DNA from: an uncultured Chromatiales bacterium | Lineage (GTDB): Bacteria > Pseudomonadota > Gammaproteobacteria > Steroidobacterales > BM003 | NCBI GenBank assembly: GCA_937128475.1 | Contig: CAKZML010000273.1 | Coordinates: forward strand, 1 to 60,381 | Length of the DNA stretch: 60,381 nucleotides | Reading direction: 5' to 3' | Part shown: positions 8,538 through 18,400 of the stretch, in pieces | Numbering within the stretch: the stretch's first letter is position 1 | How the letters are laid out: every line of letters begins with the position of its first letter | The notes under the pieces: generated by a model | What the model was told of the DNA's origin: nothing | Databases searched by the model: none | What the model saw: the letters and a program-made list of their open reading frames with translations, nothing else | Position numbers and translations under genes: made by a program

Positions 8538-10730
8538 ATGATTTTCCAGGTTGCCATCAATGCCCCCCTGCACGGGCTGTTTGATTACCTGCCGCCGGCG
8601 GACTGGACGGGCGACCAGGACGTCCTGGGAAAGCGCGTGGAAGTGTTTTTTGGGCGGAGTAAAACCACCGGGCTGATTGCCGGAGTGGCCGATGAGTCCT
8701 CGTTCCCGGCCTCCCGCCTGCGCAAGGTCAACCAAATCCTGGATAAGGACCCGGTGCTGAATGAGGAGATGCTGTCACTCCTGCTGTGGGCCGCGGCGTA
8801 CTACCAGCATCCGGTGGGCGAGGTGATCGCCACCGCTCTGCCCCTGGCCCTGCGCCAGGGAAAGCCCCTGGGTGGCATTGAACTGGTTTGGAGCCTGACC
8901 CCCAGCGGGGCGGAACAGGATTCTGCCGCCCTTGCCAGGCGAGCCCCCCGACAATGGGAGCTCTGGCAAAAACTCCAGCAATCTCCCGCTGGAATATCCG
9001 AAATCGTCCTGGCCGACCTTGCCCAGAACTGGCGTGACACCCTCAAGCGCATGCTGGACAAGGGCTGGGTGAGCAGCCGGGAAGAACAAATCAGCACTGA
9101 ATACCCGCTGGAGATTCATCCCGGGCCCACCCTCACCGGGGACCAGAGCACTGCAGTGGCGGAAATTATCGATGCTTGCTCCGGATTCAGTCCTTTCCTG
9201 TTATTTGGCGTCACCGGCAGCGGCAAGACCGAGGTGTACTTCGAGGCCATGGAAAAGGTCTTGCGGGAGGGGCGGCAAGTCTTGCTGCTGGTTCCCGAGA
9301 TTGGACTGACCCCCCAGTTACTGGCCCGGGTCAGGGCACGTTTCGATGGCAAGCTGGCAATTCTGCACTCGGGACTGGCAGACGGAGAGCGACTGGCATC
9401 CTGGCGTGATGCGGCCAGCGGCGCCGCCCACATCGTCATCGGCACCCGCTCCGCCGCCCTGGTCCCACTAGCCAGGCCCGGCATGATTATCGTCGATGAG
9501 GAACATGACCCCTCCTTTAAGCAATGGGAAGGATTTCGCTATTCGGCCAGGGACATGGCAGTTGCCCGTGCGCGGCGACACAAGGTTCCAGTCATCCTCG
9601 GCTCGGCGACACCTTCCCTGGAGTCCCTGTACAACGTGCATCGCGGGCGATACCGGCAACTGGATCTGCCCGAGCGGCCCGGCGCGGTCACCCACCCCGA
9701 GATTCGACTTGTGGACCTGCGGGCCCACGCAAGCAATGAAGGGCTATCCACCCCGCTGGTGCTGGCTGCAGAGAAACACCTGGCCAAGGGCGGCCAGGTA
9801 CTGATTTTCCTGAACCGGCGCGGCTATGCACCCACTTTGTTCTGCACCGGCTGCGGATGGACCGCCCGCTGCAAGCGCTGTGACGCAGGAATGGTGGTAC
9901 ATCACCGGGAACGTCGACTGCACTGCCACCACTGCGACACCCGGCGACCAATCCCCGAGACCTGCGAGGAATGCCACGAGGAACTGGCACCGGTGGGACA
10001 GGGCACCGAGCGAGTGGAAGAAACCCTCTCGCAACTGCTGCCGGACTACCCCCAGGTACGCATAGACAGGGACTCGACCCAACGCAAAGGCTCCATGGAG
10101 GGCCTGCTTGATCAAATCAGGTCCGGCCATGCCCGCATCCTTACCGGCACCCAGATGCTGACCAAGGGCCATGATTTTCCTGACGTCAGCCTGGTCGGGG
10201 TGCTCAACGCAGACCAGGGCCTGTTTGGCACGGACTTTCGTGCCAGCGAAAGACTTGCCCAGACCATTATCCAGGTGGCCGGGCGCGCCGGCCGGGCGGA
10301 AAGACCCGGGCTGGTGCTTGTGCAGACTCAATACCCGGAGCACCCCCTGCTGACCAAGCTGGTGACCGAAGGCTATGCGGCCTTCGCCGAAGCCGCCCTC
10401 GCCGAGCGCGAGGAATCAGGCTGGCCACCCTACAGTCACCTTGCACTGATGCGTGCCGAATCGCCCAGTATGCAGCAGACCCTTGCCTTTCTTGACGATG
10501 CCCGCCGGCTCCTGATACTGCCCGAGGACAACTCGGTTGGCGCCCTGGGACCGGCAGCGGCACCGATGGAAAAACGCGCCGGCCGTTTCCGCGCTCAGCT
10601 GCTGGTAGAGTCCAGGGACCGGTCAGCCTTGCACAAGCTGCTCACTCCCTGGCTGGCCCAGGTTCGGGAATTACCCGAGGGCCGCAAGGTTCGCTGGTCT
10701 ATAGATGTGGATCCCATCGAGCTTTTCTGA
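8538..10730 (+). CDS. priA: Primosomal replication-restart helicase PriA
   Basis: Restarts stalled replication forks by binding branched DNA, unwinding 3'-5' and loading the primosome. 730 residues, normal length. The N-terminal 3' DNA-binding domain begins VAINAPLHGLFDYLPP. Walker A is in LLFGVTGSGKTEVYF (about 222-236), Walker B is the DEEH box at VDEEHDPSFKQWE, and motif III is LGSATPSLES. The zinc-binding block carries paired cysteines between about residues 434 and 480 (CTGCGW, CKRCDAG, CHHCD, CEECHEE). Helicase motifs V-VI follow (TGTQMLTKGHDFPDVSLVG, QVAGRAGRAE). The next gene downstream is argS, the same neighbour as in Pseudomonas. Confidence 0.96.
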   Translation: MIFQVAINAPLHGLFDYLPPADWTGDQDVLGKRVEVFFGRSKTTGLIAGVADESSFPASRLRKVNQILDKDPVLNEEMLSLLLWAAAYYQHPVGEVIATALPLALRQGKPLGGIELVWSLTPSGAEQDSAALARRAPRQWELWQKLQQSPAGISEIVLADLAQNWRDTLKRMLDKGWVSSREEQISTEYPLEIHPGPTLTGDQSTAVAEIIDACSGFSPFLLFGVTGSGKTEVYFEAMEKVLREGRQVLLLVPEIGLTPQLLARVRARFDGKLAILHSGLADGERLASWRDAASGAAHIVIGTRSAALVPLARPGMIIVDEEHDPSFKQWEGFRYSARDMAVARARRHKVPVILGSATPSLESLYNVHRGRYRQLDLPERPGAVTHPEIRLVDLRAHASNEGLSTPLVLAAEKHLAKGGQVLIFLNRRGYAPTLFCTGCGWTARCKRCDAGMVVHHRERRLHCHHCDTRRPIPETCEECHEELAPVGQGTERVEETLSQLLPDYPQVRIDRDSTQRKGSMEGLLDQIRSGHARILTGTQMLTKGHDFPDVSLVGVLNADQGLFGTDFRASERLAQTIIQVAGRAGRAERPGLVLVQTQYPEHPLLTKLVTEGYAAFAEAALAEREESGWPPYSHLALMRAESPSMQQTLAFLDDARRLLILPEDNSVGALGPAAAPMEKRAGRFRAQLLVESRDRSALHKLLTPWLAQVRELPEGRKVRWSIDVDPIELF

Positions 10731-10819
10731 ATTCTGAAAACCCTGCAAAACAGACGGCACAGCCAGCCTTTCTGTTAAACTATGTGGCTGTTTTATTTCT
10801 CCCTTCCGGTTACAAAAAA

Positions 10820-12568
10820 ATGAAGTCATCCATTCATGCATTGCTGACAAAAGCGCTGGAGAATCTTGTCTCCAAGGGCGTACTGGAATCGGTTCCCGCC
10901 GAGGAAACTATCCAGGTAGAACGTACCCGCGACCCCAGTCATGGCGACTTCGCCAGCAACTGCGCGATGATGCTGTGCAAGAGCGCCGGCATGAAGCCCC
11001 GGGACCTGGCCCAGCAGATCATCGACTCCCTGCCTGGCTCCCACCTGATCCAGGAAGTCAGCATTGCCGGACCCGGCTTTATTAACTTCCGTTTTTCCTC
11101 CAGCGCCTGGCATACCGAAATCCGCCGCGTGCTGGAAGAAGGCGTCAGCTACGGCACCAGTCATTTGGGCAAGGGCGAGCAAGTGCTGGTGGAATTTGTA
11201 TCCGCCAACCCCACCGGGCCCTTGCACGTAGGTCATGGCAGGCACGCCGCTTACGGCGCCTCCCTGGCGAACCTGCTGGAAGCAGTCGGATATAACGTCC
11301 GTCGCGAGTACTACGTCAACGATGCCGGCCGCCAAATGCAGATCCTGGCCCTGAGCCTGTGGCTGCGTTACCTGGAACTTCACGATGTGGCGGCGGCGCT
11401 GCCCGAAAACGCCTACCAGGGTGAATACATCATCGATATCGCCCGTGACCTGCAGGCAGAGCACGGCGACTCACTGGTCAGGGATCCCTCGGTACTGCCT
11501 TCGGTGACCGATGCCGAGGACAAGGAAACCGCGCTAAGTGACTTGATCGCCGCCTGTCGGGAACTTCTGGGCGAGGACACATTCCGGATCGTCCAGGACA
11601 AGGCGCTGGATGCCATCCTGTCGGACATCAAGGATGACCTGTCAGAATTCGGCGTGGTCTTCGATCGCTGGTATTCCGAGCGCAGCCTGTCCGAGACCGG
11701 CGCCATCGATCGGGCCCTGGAAAAACTCCAGGCCAACAACCACACCTACATCAAAGGTGGCGCCACCTGGTTCCGCGCCAGCGACCTGGGCGACGAAAAA
11801 GACCGGGTGGTGGTCCGTGATAACGGCCAGACAACCTACTTCGCCTCAGACATCGCCTATCACCTGGAAAAACGCGAACGGGGCTTCGAGATCCTGCTTG
11901 ATGTGCTGGGCGCCGATCACCACGGCTACATTGCCCGGGTGCGGGCCGGCCTGGAAGCCATGGGCGAGCCCCCCGGGTCGCTGGAAGTCAAACTGGTACA
12001 GTTTGTCAGCCTGTTCAGGGCCGGCAAGAAAGAACAGATGTCTACTCGCTCCGGCCAGTTCGTAACCCTCCGGCAACTGCGCGAGGAAGTCGGGAACGAT
12101 GCGGCACGTCTGATTTACGTAATGCGCTCCAACGACCAGCACCTGGATTTTGACCTGGAACTGGCCAAGTCCCAGTCATCGGACAATCCGGTGTACTACA
12201 TCCAGTACGCCCACGCCCGGGTGGCCAGTGTCACCAGGCAGTTACATGAAAAGGGCTATCGCTGGGATCCGGAGTCGGGCCTGGCCTCACTGCATGCCCT
12301 GGAAAATCCCCACGAAATGGCGCTGATGAAAACCGTCACGCGCTATCCCGAGATCGTTGAAACAGCTGCCTTGAATCGCGCCCCGCACATGCTGGTGCAT
12401 TACCTGCGCGACCTGGCGAATGACTTCCACACCTATTACAACGCCCACCAGTTCATCGTCGAAGACCAGGCGCTTCGCGATGCCCGTATCGGCTTGATTC
12501 ACACCGCCAGGCAGGTCATCGCCAACGGACTGGGTCTGCTGGGCGTATCTGCACCGGACTCCATGTGA
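10820..12568 (+). CDS. argS: Arginyl-tRNA synthetase
   Basis: Charges tRNA-Arg; class I synthetase. I start it at ATG 10820 (MKSSIHALL), giving 582 residues. An upstream in-frame GTG at 10784 would add 12 residues that do not resemble the family. The HIGH signature appears as the HVGH variant in ANPTGPLHVGHGRHAAYGASL (around residue 120). The KMSKS counterpart is the KEQMSTRSG region, as usual for ArgRS. The C-terminal anticodon-binding helical domain includes YIQYAHARVASV and DLANDFHTYYNAHQF. The SPOR gene begins 3 bases after the stop. Confidence 0.95.
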   Translation: MKSSIHALLTKALENLVSKGVLESVPAEETIQVERTRDPSHGDFASNCAMMLCKSAGMKPRDLAQQIIDSLPGSHLIQEVSIAGPGFINFRFSSSAWHTEIRRVLEEGVSYGTSHLGKGEQVLVEFVSANPTGPLHVGHGRHAAYGASLANLLEAVGYNVRREYYVNDAGRQMQILALSLWLRYLELHDVAAALPENAYQGEYIIDIARDLQAEHGDSLVRDPSVLPSVTDAEDKETALSDLIAACRELLGEDTFRIVQDKALDAILSDIKDDLSEFGVVFDRWYSERSLSETGAIDRALEKLQANNHTYIKGGATWFRASDLGDEKDRVVVRDNGQTTYFASDIAYHLEKRERGFEILLDVLGADHHGYIARVRAGLEAMGEPPGSLEVKLVQFVSLFRAGKKEQMSTRSGQFVTLRQLREEVGNDAARLIYVMRSNDQHLDFDLELAKSQSSDNPVYYIQYAHARVASVTRQLHEKGYRWDPESGLASLHALENPHEMALMKTVTRYPEIVETAALNRAPHMLVHYLRDLANDFHTYYNAHQFIVEDQALRDARIGLIHTARQVIANGLGLLGVSAPDSM

Positions 12569-12571
12569 ACC

Positions 12572-13114
12572 ATGCCACGGGACTATAAAAAAACTCGCCG
12601 CAAGAGCAAACAAGTCCCCGGGTGGGTCTGGATGTTATACGGCCTGGGCGTCGGCCTTGCCGTCGCCCTGTGGGTTTACCTGCACGATCGCCAGCCGGAA
12701 CACCTGGCCGGACCGACCGCCAAACCCCAGGCCTCTGTCAGCGCCAGCACCGCTGACGAAGAAGAAGAGGTGCCCAGCAGGCGCTTCGATTTTTACGAAA
12801 TGCTGCCCAGGTTCGAGGTGGTGATACCGGAAATGGAATCCGGCGCGCCCACCCCCAAGGATTCCCCGGTTGAAAAACCCGGCTCCTATGTCCTGCAAGC
12901 CGGATCGTTCAAGAATTTCGCCGATGCAGATCGGATGAAAGCACAGCTGGCCCTGCTGGGAGCAGAAGCCAACATTCAGCGCGTTACCATCGACGACAAG
13001 ACCTGGCACAGGGTGCGGGTGGGACCACTGACCCGCCTGGATGAGGTCAACAGCCTTCGAGAGCGGATGAGAAATGCAAAAATTGATGTCTTTGTGGTTC
13101 GACTCAGCGATTAA
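12572..13114 (+). CDS. SPOR-domain inner-membrane protein (FtsN-like)
   Basis: 180 residues. A short basic cytoplasmic tail (KKTRRKSKQ) precedes one membrane helix at about 19-37 (WVWMLYGLGVGLAVALWVYL). A flexible periplasmic linker rich in Pro, Glu and Ala follows, then a C-terminal SPOR domain from about residue 103 (GSYVLQAGSFKNFADADRMKAQ) to 178. SPOR domains bind denuded septal peptidoglycan, so a role in cell division is likely, and the topology is that of FtsN. FtsN in E. coli also sits near the priA region. The start codon follows argS directly. The downstream CapA gene begins inside this gene. Confidence 0.88.
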   Translation: MPRDYKKTRRKSKQVPGWVWMLYGLGVGLAVALWVYLHDRQPEHLAGPTAKPQASVSASTADEEEEVPSRRFDFYEMLPRFEVVIPEMESGAPTPKDSPVEKPGSYVLQAGSFKNFADADRMKAQLALLGAEANIQRVTIDDKTWHRVRVGPLTRLDEVNSLRERMRNAKIDVFVVRLSD

Positions 13115-14351
13115 GCCCCACCGGCTAATCCTGACCCTGGCGCTGTGCTCCTGGATCGCAGGCTGTGCCACACCAATAGAAGAAAAACCCGCCCCCGTTG
13201 CCGAGGCTATAGTTCCCGCCCCGGTGGCAGAAGTCATACCTGAACCGGCACCCCCGCCTCCTCCGCCCAAACCGCCAATCACCATCGCCGCTGTGGGCGA
13301 CATGATGATTGGAACCGATTTTCCGACTAACCGGCTGGCCGATGACGACGGAAAAGGTCAGCTTTCCGAGGCCGGCATCTACCTGTCCCGGGCCCAGGTC
13401 GCCTTTGGCAATCTCGAGGGCGTGTTGATGGACGGCGGCGAACCGGCCAAGGTCTGCAAGGACCCGTCCCTGTGTTACCTGTTTCGCAGCCCCGCCCGGT
13501 ATGCAGAACACTTTCGTGATGCCGGCTTCGATGTGCTGAGCCTGGCCAACAACCACGCCCGGGACTTCGGTGAAGAAGGTCGGGACGCCAGCATGCTTGC
13601 CCTTGATGAGGTTGGCATTGCACACAGCGGCCGGGTGGGCGACGTGGCGTCCTGGCAGCAAGGCGACTACCGACTGGCCATGGCGGCATTCGCGCCCAAT
13701 ATCGACTCACACTCCATACATGACGAGGATGCCGCTGCCTGCCTGGTAAGCAAGCTGGCACAGGATCATGACCTGGTGCTGGTGTCTTTTCACGGTGGCG
13801 CAGAAGGTGAAGCCGCCATGCATGTGAGCGACGTTGAAGAATTTTATTACGGAGAATCCCGTGGCAACGTGGTCAGCTTTTCTCACCGGATGATTGATGC
13901 CGGCGCGGACATGGTGATCGGGCACGGACCTCATGTACCCAGGGCAATAGAGTTATACCGGGAACGCCTGATCGCCTACAGCCTGGGGAACTTCGCCACC
14001 TATTACGGGATTAGTGTTAGCGGCGACAAGGGTGTGGCGCCAATGCTGATGGCAACTGTCGATGAAGATGGTCGCTTGCTTGAGGGCAAGATCATTTCCT
14101 TCCGTCAGCGGCGTCCCGACGGTCCGCGACTGGATAGTCAGGAAACTGCTGCAACCCTGATCCGCAGTCTTACCCGAACGGACTTCAATGGCGGCGGCCT
14201 GGAGTTTACCGATGGAGGCAGCTTCAAGCCCTCGATCAGTCGTCAGCCCCAGCCTGGCGAAAATCCACGCCTAGCGCCCGCAGCTTGCGATACAGGTGAG
14301 TCCGCTCCATCCCAACCCGCTTCGCCAGCTGACCCACTTTCCCACCACTGA
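13074..14351 (+). CDS. CapA-family lipoprotein, metallophosphatase-like fold
   Basis: 425 residues. The lipoprotein signal has a basic start, a hydrophobic stretch ILTLALCSWIAG and a lipobox IAGC with the Cys near residue 31. A proline-rich linker leads to the CapA/PgsA (PF09587-type) domain from about residue 64. That domain shows TIAAVGDMMIGTDFP, FGNLEGVL, DVLSLANNHARDFG, VLVSFHGGAEG and the HGPHVPRAIELY / IAYSLGNFATYYG segments typical of the family. Members act in poly-gamma-glutamate or capsule export, or are uncharacterised; no other capsule gene is nearby. It overlaps the SPOR gene by 41 bases (a start at 13086 is also possible). Its last 38 codons are antisense to the ntrX 3' end. Confidence 0.85.
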   Translation: MQKLMSLWFDSAIKPHRLILTLALCSWIAGCATPIEEKPAPVAEAIVPAPVAEVIPEPAPPPPPPKPPITIAAVGDMMIGTDFPTNRLADDDGKGQLSEAGIYLSRAQVAFGNLEGVLMDGGEPAKVCKDPSLCYLFRSPARYAEHFRDAGFDVLSLANNHARDFGEEGRDASMLALDEVGIAHSGRVGDVASWQQGDYRLAMAAFAPNIDSHSIHDEDAAACLVSKLAQDHDLVLVSFHGGAEGEAAMHVSDVEEFYYGESRGNVVSFSHRMIDAGADMVIGHGPHVPRAIELYRERLIAYSLGNFATYYGISVSGDKGVAPMLMATVDEDGRLLEGKIISFRQRRPDGPRLDSQETAATLIRSLTRTDFNGGGLEFTDGGSFKPSISRQPQPGENPRLAPAACDTGESAPSQPASPADPLSHH

Positions 14352-15597
14352 GAATAAGCTGCTGTTGCAAGTAGGCGCGCTCAAAGTGCTCCCTGGCTTC
14401 GCGCAGGGGCAGGGCCAGCAAGTCCTGCTTTACCAACGGTTCGTTGGCGGCAGCCGCCACCTGCAATTCGCTTTCGATTTCCTCCAGGGAAACCGATTCG
14501 TCCTCACCCGAAATCAGCAGGCGATGGACCAGGTTTCTAAGCTCCCTGACATTTCCAGGCCAGGGATAATTGCGTAACCGGTTCTGTGCAGCAACCGAAA
14601 ACTGCCGGTATGGAAGACCTTCCTGGTCAACCATTTTTTCAACGTAATACTTCAACAGTTCCGGCACGTCCTCGGAGTAGTCACGCAGCGGAGGAATCTT
14701 CAGGCTAAGCACACTGATATGCGACAGCAAATCCCTTCGTACCGGCGAGTCAGCGGACTCCACCGACTGATTGGCCGAGGCCAGCAATCTGACATTCAGT
14801 GGTACAGCTTCAGTCGAGTGCTGGGGGATGAAATTGTGTTGCTCCAACACGCCAAGCAATACGGTCTGACCACGCGGACACAGGTCCTCGAGTTCATTGA
14901 TGTACAACGTGCCACCCTGGGCGCGTGCCAGGTAACCGGCATCAGAACCTTGTTCATGCACCGCGCCCAGCAACAGGCCGTCCGCATTGTCTTCCGTCAA
15001 AGTACCCGCGGCAAGCGAGACAAAAGGCCCTTTCGCCCGATCGCTAACGCTGTGTAAATAGCGGGCGAATGCTTCACGGCCCGCACCGGACTCGCCGAGT
15101 AACATCACCGGCGTGTCGTGGGGCGCAACTTTGGTTATTTGCAGCCTCAAGGCGCGCATGATTTCACTTTTACCGATGGGCGTCAGGACCGAAGATGCGA
15201 GTTGCATGGCAGTCGATTCACGACTGGGCCTGCCTTCATCCAGACCACGCTGCACGGAGCGCAGCAGTTTCGACAATGAAAGCGGCTTCTCAATGAAATC
15301 ATATGCCCCGAGTCGCGTGGCCTCCATGGCCGCATCCACTGTGCCATGACCAGACATCATTACCACCGCGCTTTTCAGGCCGCGGCTCACCCATTCCTTG
15401 AGCAGGGATATACCGTCGGTACCCGGCATCCAGATATCAAGCAGGATCAGGTCAGGAGCATGCTCGGCATATTGCCGGCGGGCCTCTTCGGCATCAGCCG
15501 CCACCCTGACCTCGTACCCCTCGTCGGAAAGAATTTCCTGCAAAAGACTGCGGATATCGGCCTCGTCATCGACGACCATGATTTGCGGAGTACTCAA
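14236..15597 (-). CDS. ntrX: NtrX-like response regulator with a degenerate sigma-54 AAA+ domain
   Basis: 453 residues: a receiver domain (1-120; acidic pair D10-D11, phospho-acceptor D54 in [10 protein letters not shown] at MMSGH, K in EKPL), an AAA+ domain (about 138-370) and a C-terminal Fis-type HTH ending [18 protein letters not shown]. The receiver is intact. The AAA+ domain is not: Walker A reads GESGAGRE with Arg where Lys is expected, Walker B reads GTLYINE with Asn for the usual Asp, and the GAFTGA sigma-54 contact loop is absent ([16 protein letters not shown] in that place). It is paired with ntrY, 19 bases upstream. The family assignment follows from the ntrY-ntrX-rsmB arrangement. 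Confidence 0.88.
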   Translation of the reverse strand: MSTPQIMVVDDEADIRSLLQEILSDEGYEVRVAADAEEARRQYAEHAPDLILLDIWMPGTDGISLLKEWVSRGLKSAVVMMSGHGTVDAAMEATRLGAYDFIEKPLSLSKLLRSVQRGLDEGRPSRESTAMQLASSVLTPIGKSEIMRALRLQITKVAPHDTPVMLLGESGAGREAFARYLHSVSDRAKGPFVSLAAGTLTEDNADGLLLGAVHEQGSDAGYLARAQGGTLYINELEDLCPRGQTVLLGVLEQHNFIPQHSTEAVPLNVRLLASANQSVESADSPVRRDLLSHISVLSLKIPPLRDYSEDVPELLKYYVEKMVDQEGLPYRQFSVAAQNRLRNYPWPGNVRELRNLVHRLLISGEDESVSLEEIESELQVAAAANEPLVKQDLLALPLREAREHFERAYLQQQLILSGGKVGQLAKRVGMERTHLYRKLRALGVDFRQAGADD

Positions 15598-15616
15598 TTG
15601 GGCTCTCCCAGAAATT

Positions 15617-17821
15617 TTATCGGCGAACCAGTCTTGGCATCATCGCATTGCGGGATGCCTCGTTCAAAGGTAGCAAGATGGTAATACAGGCACCGCCACC
15701 TTCACGGTTCCGGGCATCAATGCTACCACCATGTTCCTCAATCAATTTCTTAACGATGGCCAACCCCAGTCCGGTGCCCTTGGGCTTGGATGTCACGTAG
15801 GGATCAAAGACCTGGTCGACACTGTTCATGTCGAAGCCGGGACCATTATCTTCAATTTTTAATTCAACCGCCCCATGACTCTCATCCTTGCGCAGGCTGG
15901 TGGTGATGTAGATCTCGCCATCCTCGCTACCCGCAAGAGCCTCGACAGAATTTCTGATCAGGTTATGCAGGACCTGGCGCAATCGGCCACTGTCTGCCTC
16001 AACCGATGGGATTTCCCGGTCCAGGTTCAAATTCAACTTGATACTAAAATCCCGGGCGCGGTAAAGATCACCCACTTCCAACACAATCTCGTTGATATCC
16101 AGCCTGGAAATTTCCAGGTCCGGGGCCCGGGCGTAGTCCCGAAATGCATCCACCATATCCTTCATGGCTTCAACCTGCTGCACAATAATGTGAGTAGAGC
16201 GATCCAGAACCTCACCCTCCTCCTCGCTCATGGTGCCCAGGTATTTCCTGCGCAAACGCTCGGCGGACAGCTGGATGGGCGTCAGCGGATTCTTGATCTC
16301 GTGTGCCAGTCGACGGGCCACTTCGCCCCACGCAGCGTCTCGCTGGCCCTGCAGCAATGCGGTGATTTCATCAAACACGACCACCACGCTACCCAGGTCA
16401 CCAGGCAACGCGCTACAGGCAAAAATAAGCACCCTGTTTCCTGTTTCGCCACGCAGCACAATTTGTTCGCGCCACTCGGTTTTTCCCTTGCGCAATTGCG
16501 GCTCCACCGCATCAACGAACTGCTGCACCAGGGGATAGTCCTGAGCAATACTCGGTAAGGGCTGGCCCATCCACTTCTCAAGTTGCACATCCAGGATAGC
16601 GGAGGCTGCCTGGTTGGCAGTGCGAACAACCATTCCGGGATCCATGGAAATTACCCCGGTTGATAGCCGTGCCAGGATGATGGCCAGCCTGGAGCGTTCT
16701 GCCTCCACCTGCTGTTGGTGATGGATGGATTCTTCACGAGTGCGGGCAAGCCTTCGAGTCATGTCGTTAAACGAATCCACCAGGAACCCAAGTTCGTCGC
16801 GAGGCTGCTGGGGCAGACGCATATCGAAGTCGCCCTTGGCCACCGCCCGGGTACCTGCAACCAGGTCCGGAATCGGTTTCAGCAACACCCGGGCTACGAT
16901 GAATGCGCCGTTTACTGCCAGCAACAAGGCCAGGAACAACACCAGCGTCAGGGTCAGGGTGAAACTGGTTTTCAGTGGCTCACGCAAATACTTCAGTTCA
17001 CCATACTTGTCATAGGCCAGCAGCACACCATCAGCCAGTCGACTCAATCTCTCCGGGACAAGATATTCGACGATCAGAACCCTGGGCTCGGAACCTGGAA
17101 CCCGGTTAAGCAAGGGCGTGGCGGTAATAATGACGTAGCCACCTTCGGCCAGCGCCTCCAGTTGAACATAGTCACGACCCTGGCGGGTCTGAAACATGAT
17201 TTCTCCCACCCTGCGGGCAGGCTCAAAACCCGGACGATCCGAGCTGGTTGCAATGATGCGATTGTTGGCGCCGGCAATGGTGGTTTCCAGCGCGTTATTT
17301 TCCCGTCGCAGGAGACTCATCTCCTGGACCAGTTCGGAATCCGCCAATCGACCCAGGATCCCTGACATGTTGGAGGTGCGCTCCACATATTCGCGCTTGC
17401 GCAATTCCAGCGCCGTGCGACTCAGCTCCAGGGCCTGGCTAAGGCCCCGGTCCACTTCAACATTAAACCAGCTGTCGATGCCTTTATTCAGGAACTGCAC
17501 TGCGAAGTAAAAGACCACCAGCAAGGGCACGATCGCCAGGGCTGAAAACATGGTGACCATGCGGGCCCTTAATCGGGAACCCGGAACCAGTTGCCGGTAA
17601 TCGCTGACCAGGCGAAACAGGTTGCCACCAATGAGCACCAGCAGGAGCAGTACGCCCACCGCGTTGATTAGCAGCATGGCCTCGTGAGTGCGAGAAAATT
17701 GGGCCCAGTTCTGGCTAGTCTCTGCCAACAGGTACAAGGAAGTACCCCAGAGCAGCGCGCCGGCAATCAGCAGCGAGCGAAACGCAAGGCGCCTCAGGGT
17801 TTGAGCGGCCATCGGTACCAT
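15617..17821 (-). CDS. ntrY: NtrY-like sensor histidine kinase
   Basis: 734 residues. Three N-terminal membrane helices (about 15-33, 47-68, 84-110) precede a periplasmic sensor region (about 112-280). A fourth helix (about 284-310) leads to HAMP (about 311-365), a PAS segment (about 375-480), and HisKA with the phospho-accepting His507 in [20 protein letters not shown]. The HATPase domain shows N ([11 protein letters not shown]), G1 (DNGPGFD), F ([18 protein letters not shown]) and G2 boxes. The ligand is unknown; NtrY relatives sense redox or nitrogen status. It overlaps the upstream DUF4390 gene by 28 bases, and ntrX follows, so the three are one transcript. Confidence 0.93.
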   Translation of the reverse strand: MVPMAAQTLRRLAFRSLLIAGALLWGTSLYLLAETSQNWAQFSRTHEAMLLINAVGVLLLLVLIGGNLFRLVSDYRQLVPGSRLRARMVTMFSALAIVPLLVVFYFAVQFLNKGIDSWFNVEVDRGLSQALELSRTALELRKREYVERTSNMSGILGRLADSELVQEMSLLRRENNALETTIAGANNRIIATSSDRPGFEPARRVGEIMFQTRQGRDYVQLEALAEGGYVIITATPLLNRVPGSEPRVLIVEYLVPERLSRLADGVLLAYDKYGELKYLREPLKTSFTLTLTLVLFLALLLAVNGAFIVARVLLKPIPDLVAGTRAVAKGDFDMRLPQQPRDELGFLVDSFNDMTRRLARTREESIHHQQQVEAERSRLAIILARLSTGVISMDPGMVVRTANQAASAILDVQLEKWMGQPLPSIAQDYPLVQQFVDAVEPQLRKGKTEWREQIVLRGETGNRVLIFACSALPGDLGSVVVVFDEITALLQGQRDAAWGEVARRLAHEIKNPLTPIQLSAERLRRKYLGTMSEEEGEVLDRSTHIIVQQVEAMKDMVDAFRDYARAPDLEISRLDINEIVLEVGDLYRARDFSIKLNLNLDREIPSVEADSGRLRQVLHNLIRNSVEALAGSEDGEIYITTSLRKDESHGAVELKIEDNGPGFDMNSVDQVFDPYVTSKPKGTGLGLAIVKKLIEEHGGSIDARNREGGGACITILLPLNEASRNAMMPRLVRR

Positions 17822-18384
17822 TCACTGGCGGTGCGCAGATCTCCCCACCAGAAAGTCATCCAGCGAATTGCACCGGGCAGGTCTCGAAGCTCCAGCACTG
17901 AACGCAGCGATACCTCGTAGGGCTCATCAGCATCCAGCAACGATTCATCGATCAGCGGGAGCTGGTTAATGTGCCCGATTGCATCCAGGGCATCAGCCAG
18001 GGTGTAATAACTGAACTGCTCACCACTGTTAAAATTAGTGACCATGTAACGCTGGGTGAGAGCATGAAATTGCAGCTGCGACATCTGGTGCAGGCTGGCC
18101 ACCTCGGCATCCAGCCACCAGCGTCGCTTCTGACTGAGGCGGATTTCCAACTCCAGTTGCAGCGGTACCCCGCTGTGCAGCGCCTCCCGGGCCGGGTCAC
18201 TCAAGCTATAACTCACCCTGCCATTGAGGTAATACACACCTTCACGAAACTCGGTGTAAACCGATCGAATCTCGAAGAGTCCCTCACTGGAATCTGCCGT
18301 GGCCAGGGCACAGGACAACAGCAGACACAGCGCAATGCACCGCCCTACAATTTTCCCGAAGCCCCTGACACCCTGCATATTCAT
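17794..18384 (-). CDS. DUF4390 protein, exported
   Basis: 196 residues with a signal peptide (CIALCLLLSCALATA, probable cleavage near residue 31). Beta-rich sequence follows: FEIRSVYTEFREGVYYLNGRVSYSLS, PLQLELEIRLSQKRRWW, LQFHALTQRYMVTNF and [29 protein letters not shown] at the end. This is the pattern of DUF4390, a protein of unknown function. The family usually lies between rsmB and the ntrY kinase, as it does here. A secreted partner that informs the NtrY sensor is an inference from this fixed linkage only. Confidence 0.85.
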   Translation of the reverse strand: MNMQGVRGFGKIVGRCIALCLLLSCALATADSSEGLFEIRSVYTEFREGVYYLNGRVSYSLSDPAREALHSGVPLQLELEIRLSQKRRWWLDAEVASLHQMSQLQFHALTQRYMVTNFNSGEQFSYYTLADALDAIGHINQLPLIDESLLDADEPYEVSLRSVLELRDLPGAIRWMTFWWGDLRTASEWYRWPLKP

Positions 18385-18400
18385 TGGGATCCTTTCCCGA

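Noticed and set aside
10784..10819. GTG upstream extension of argS
   Set aside because: The 12 extra residues do not resemble ArgRS N-termini, and the region has promoter-like AT content.
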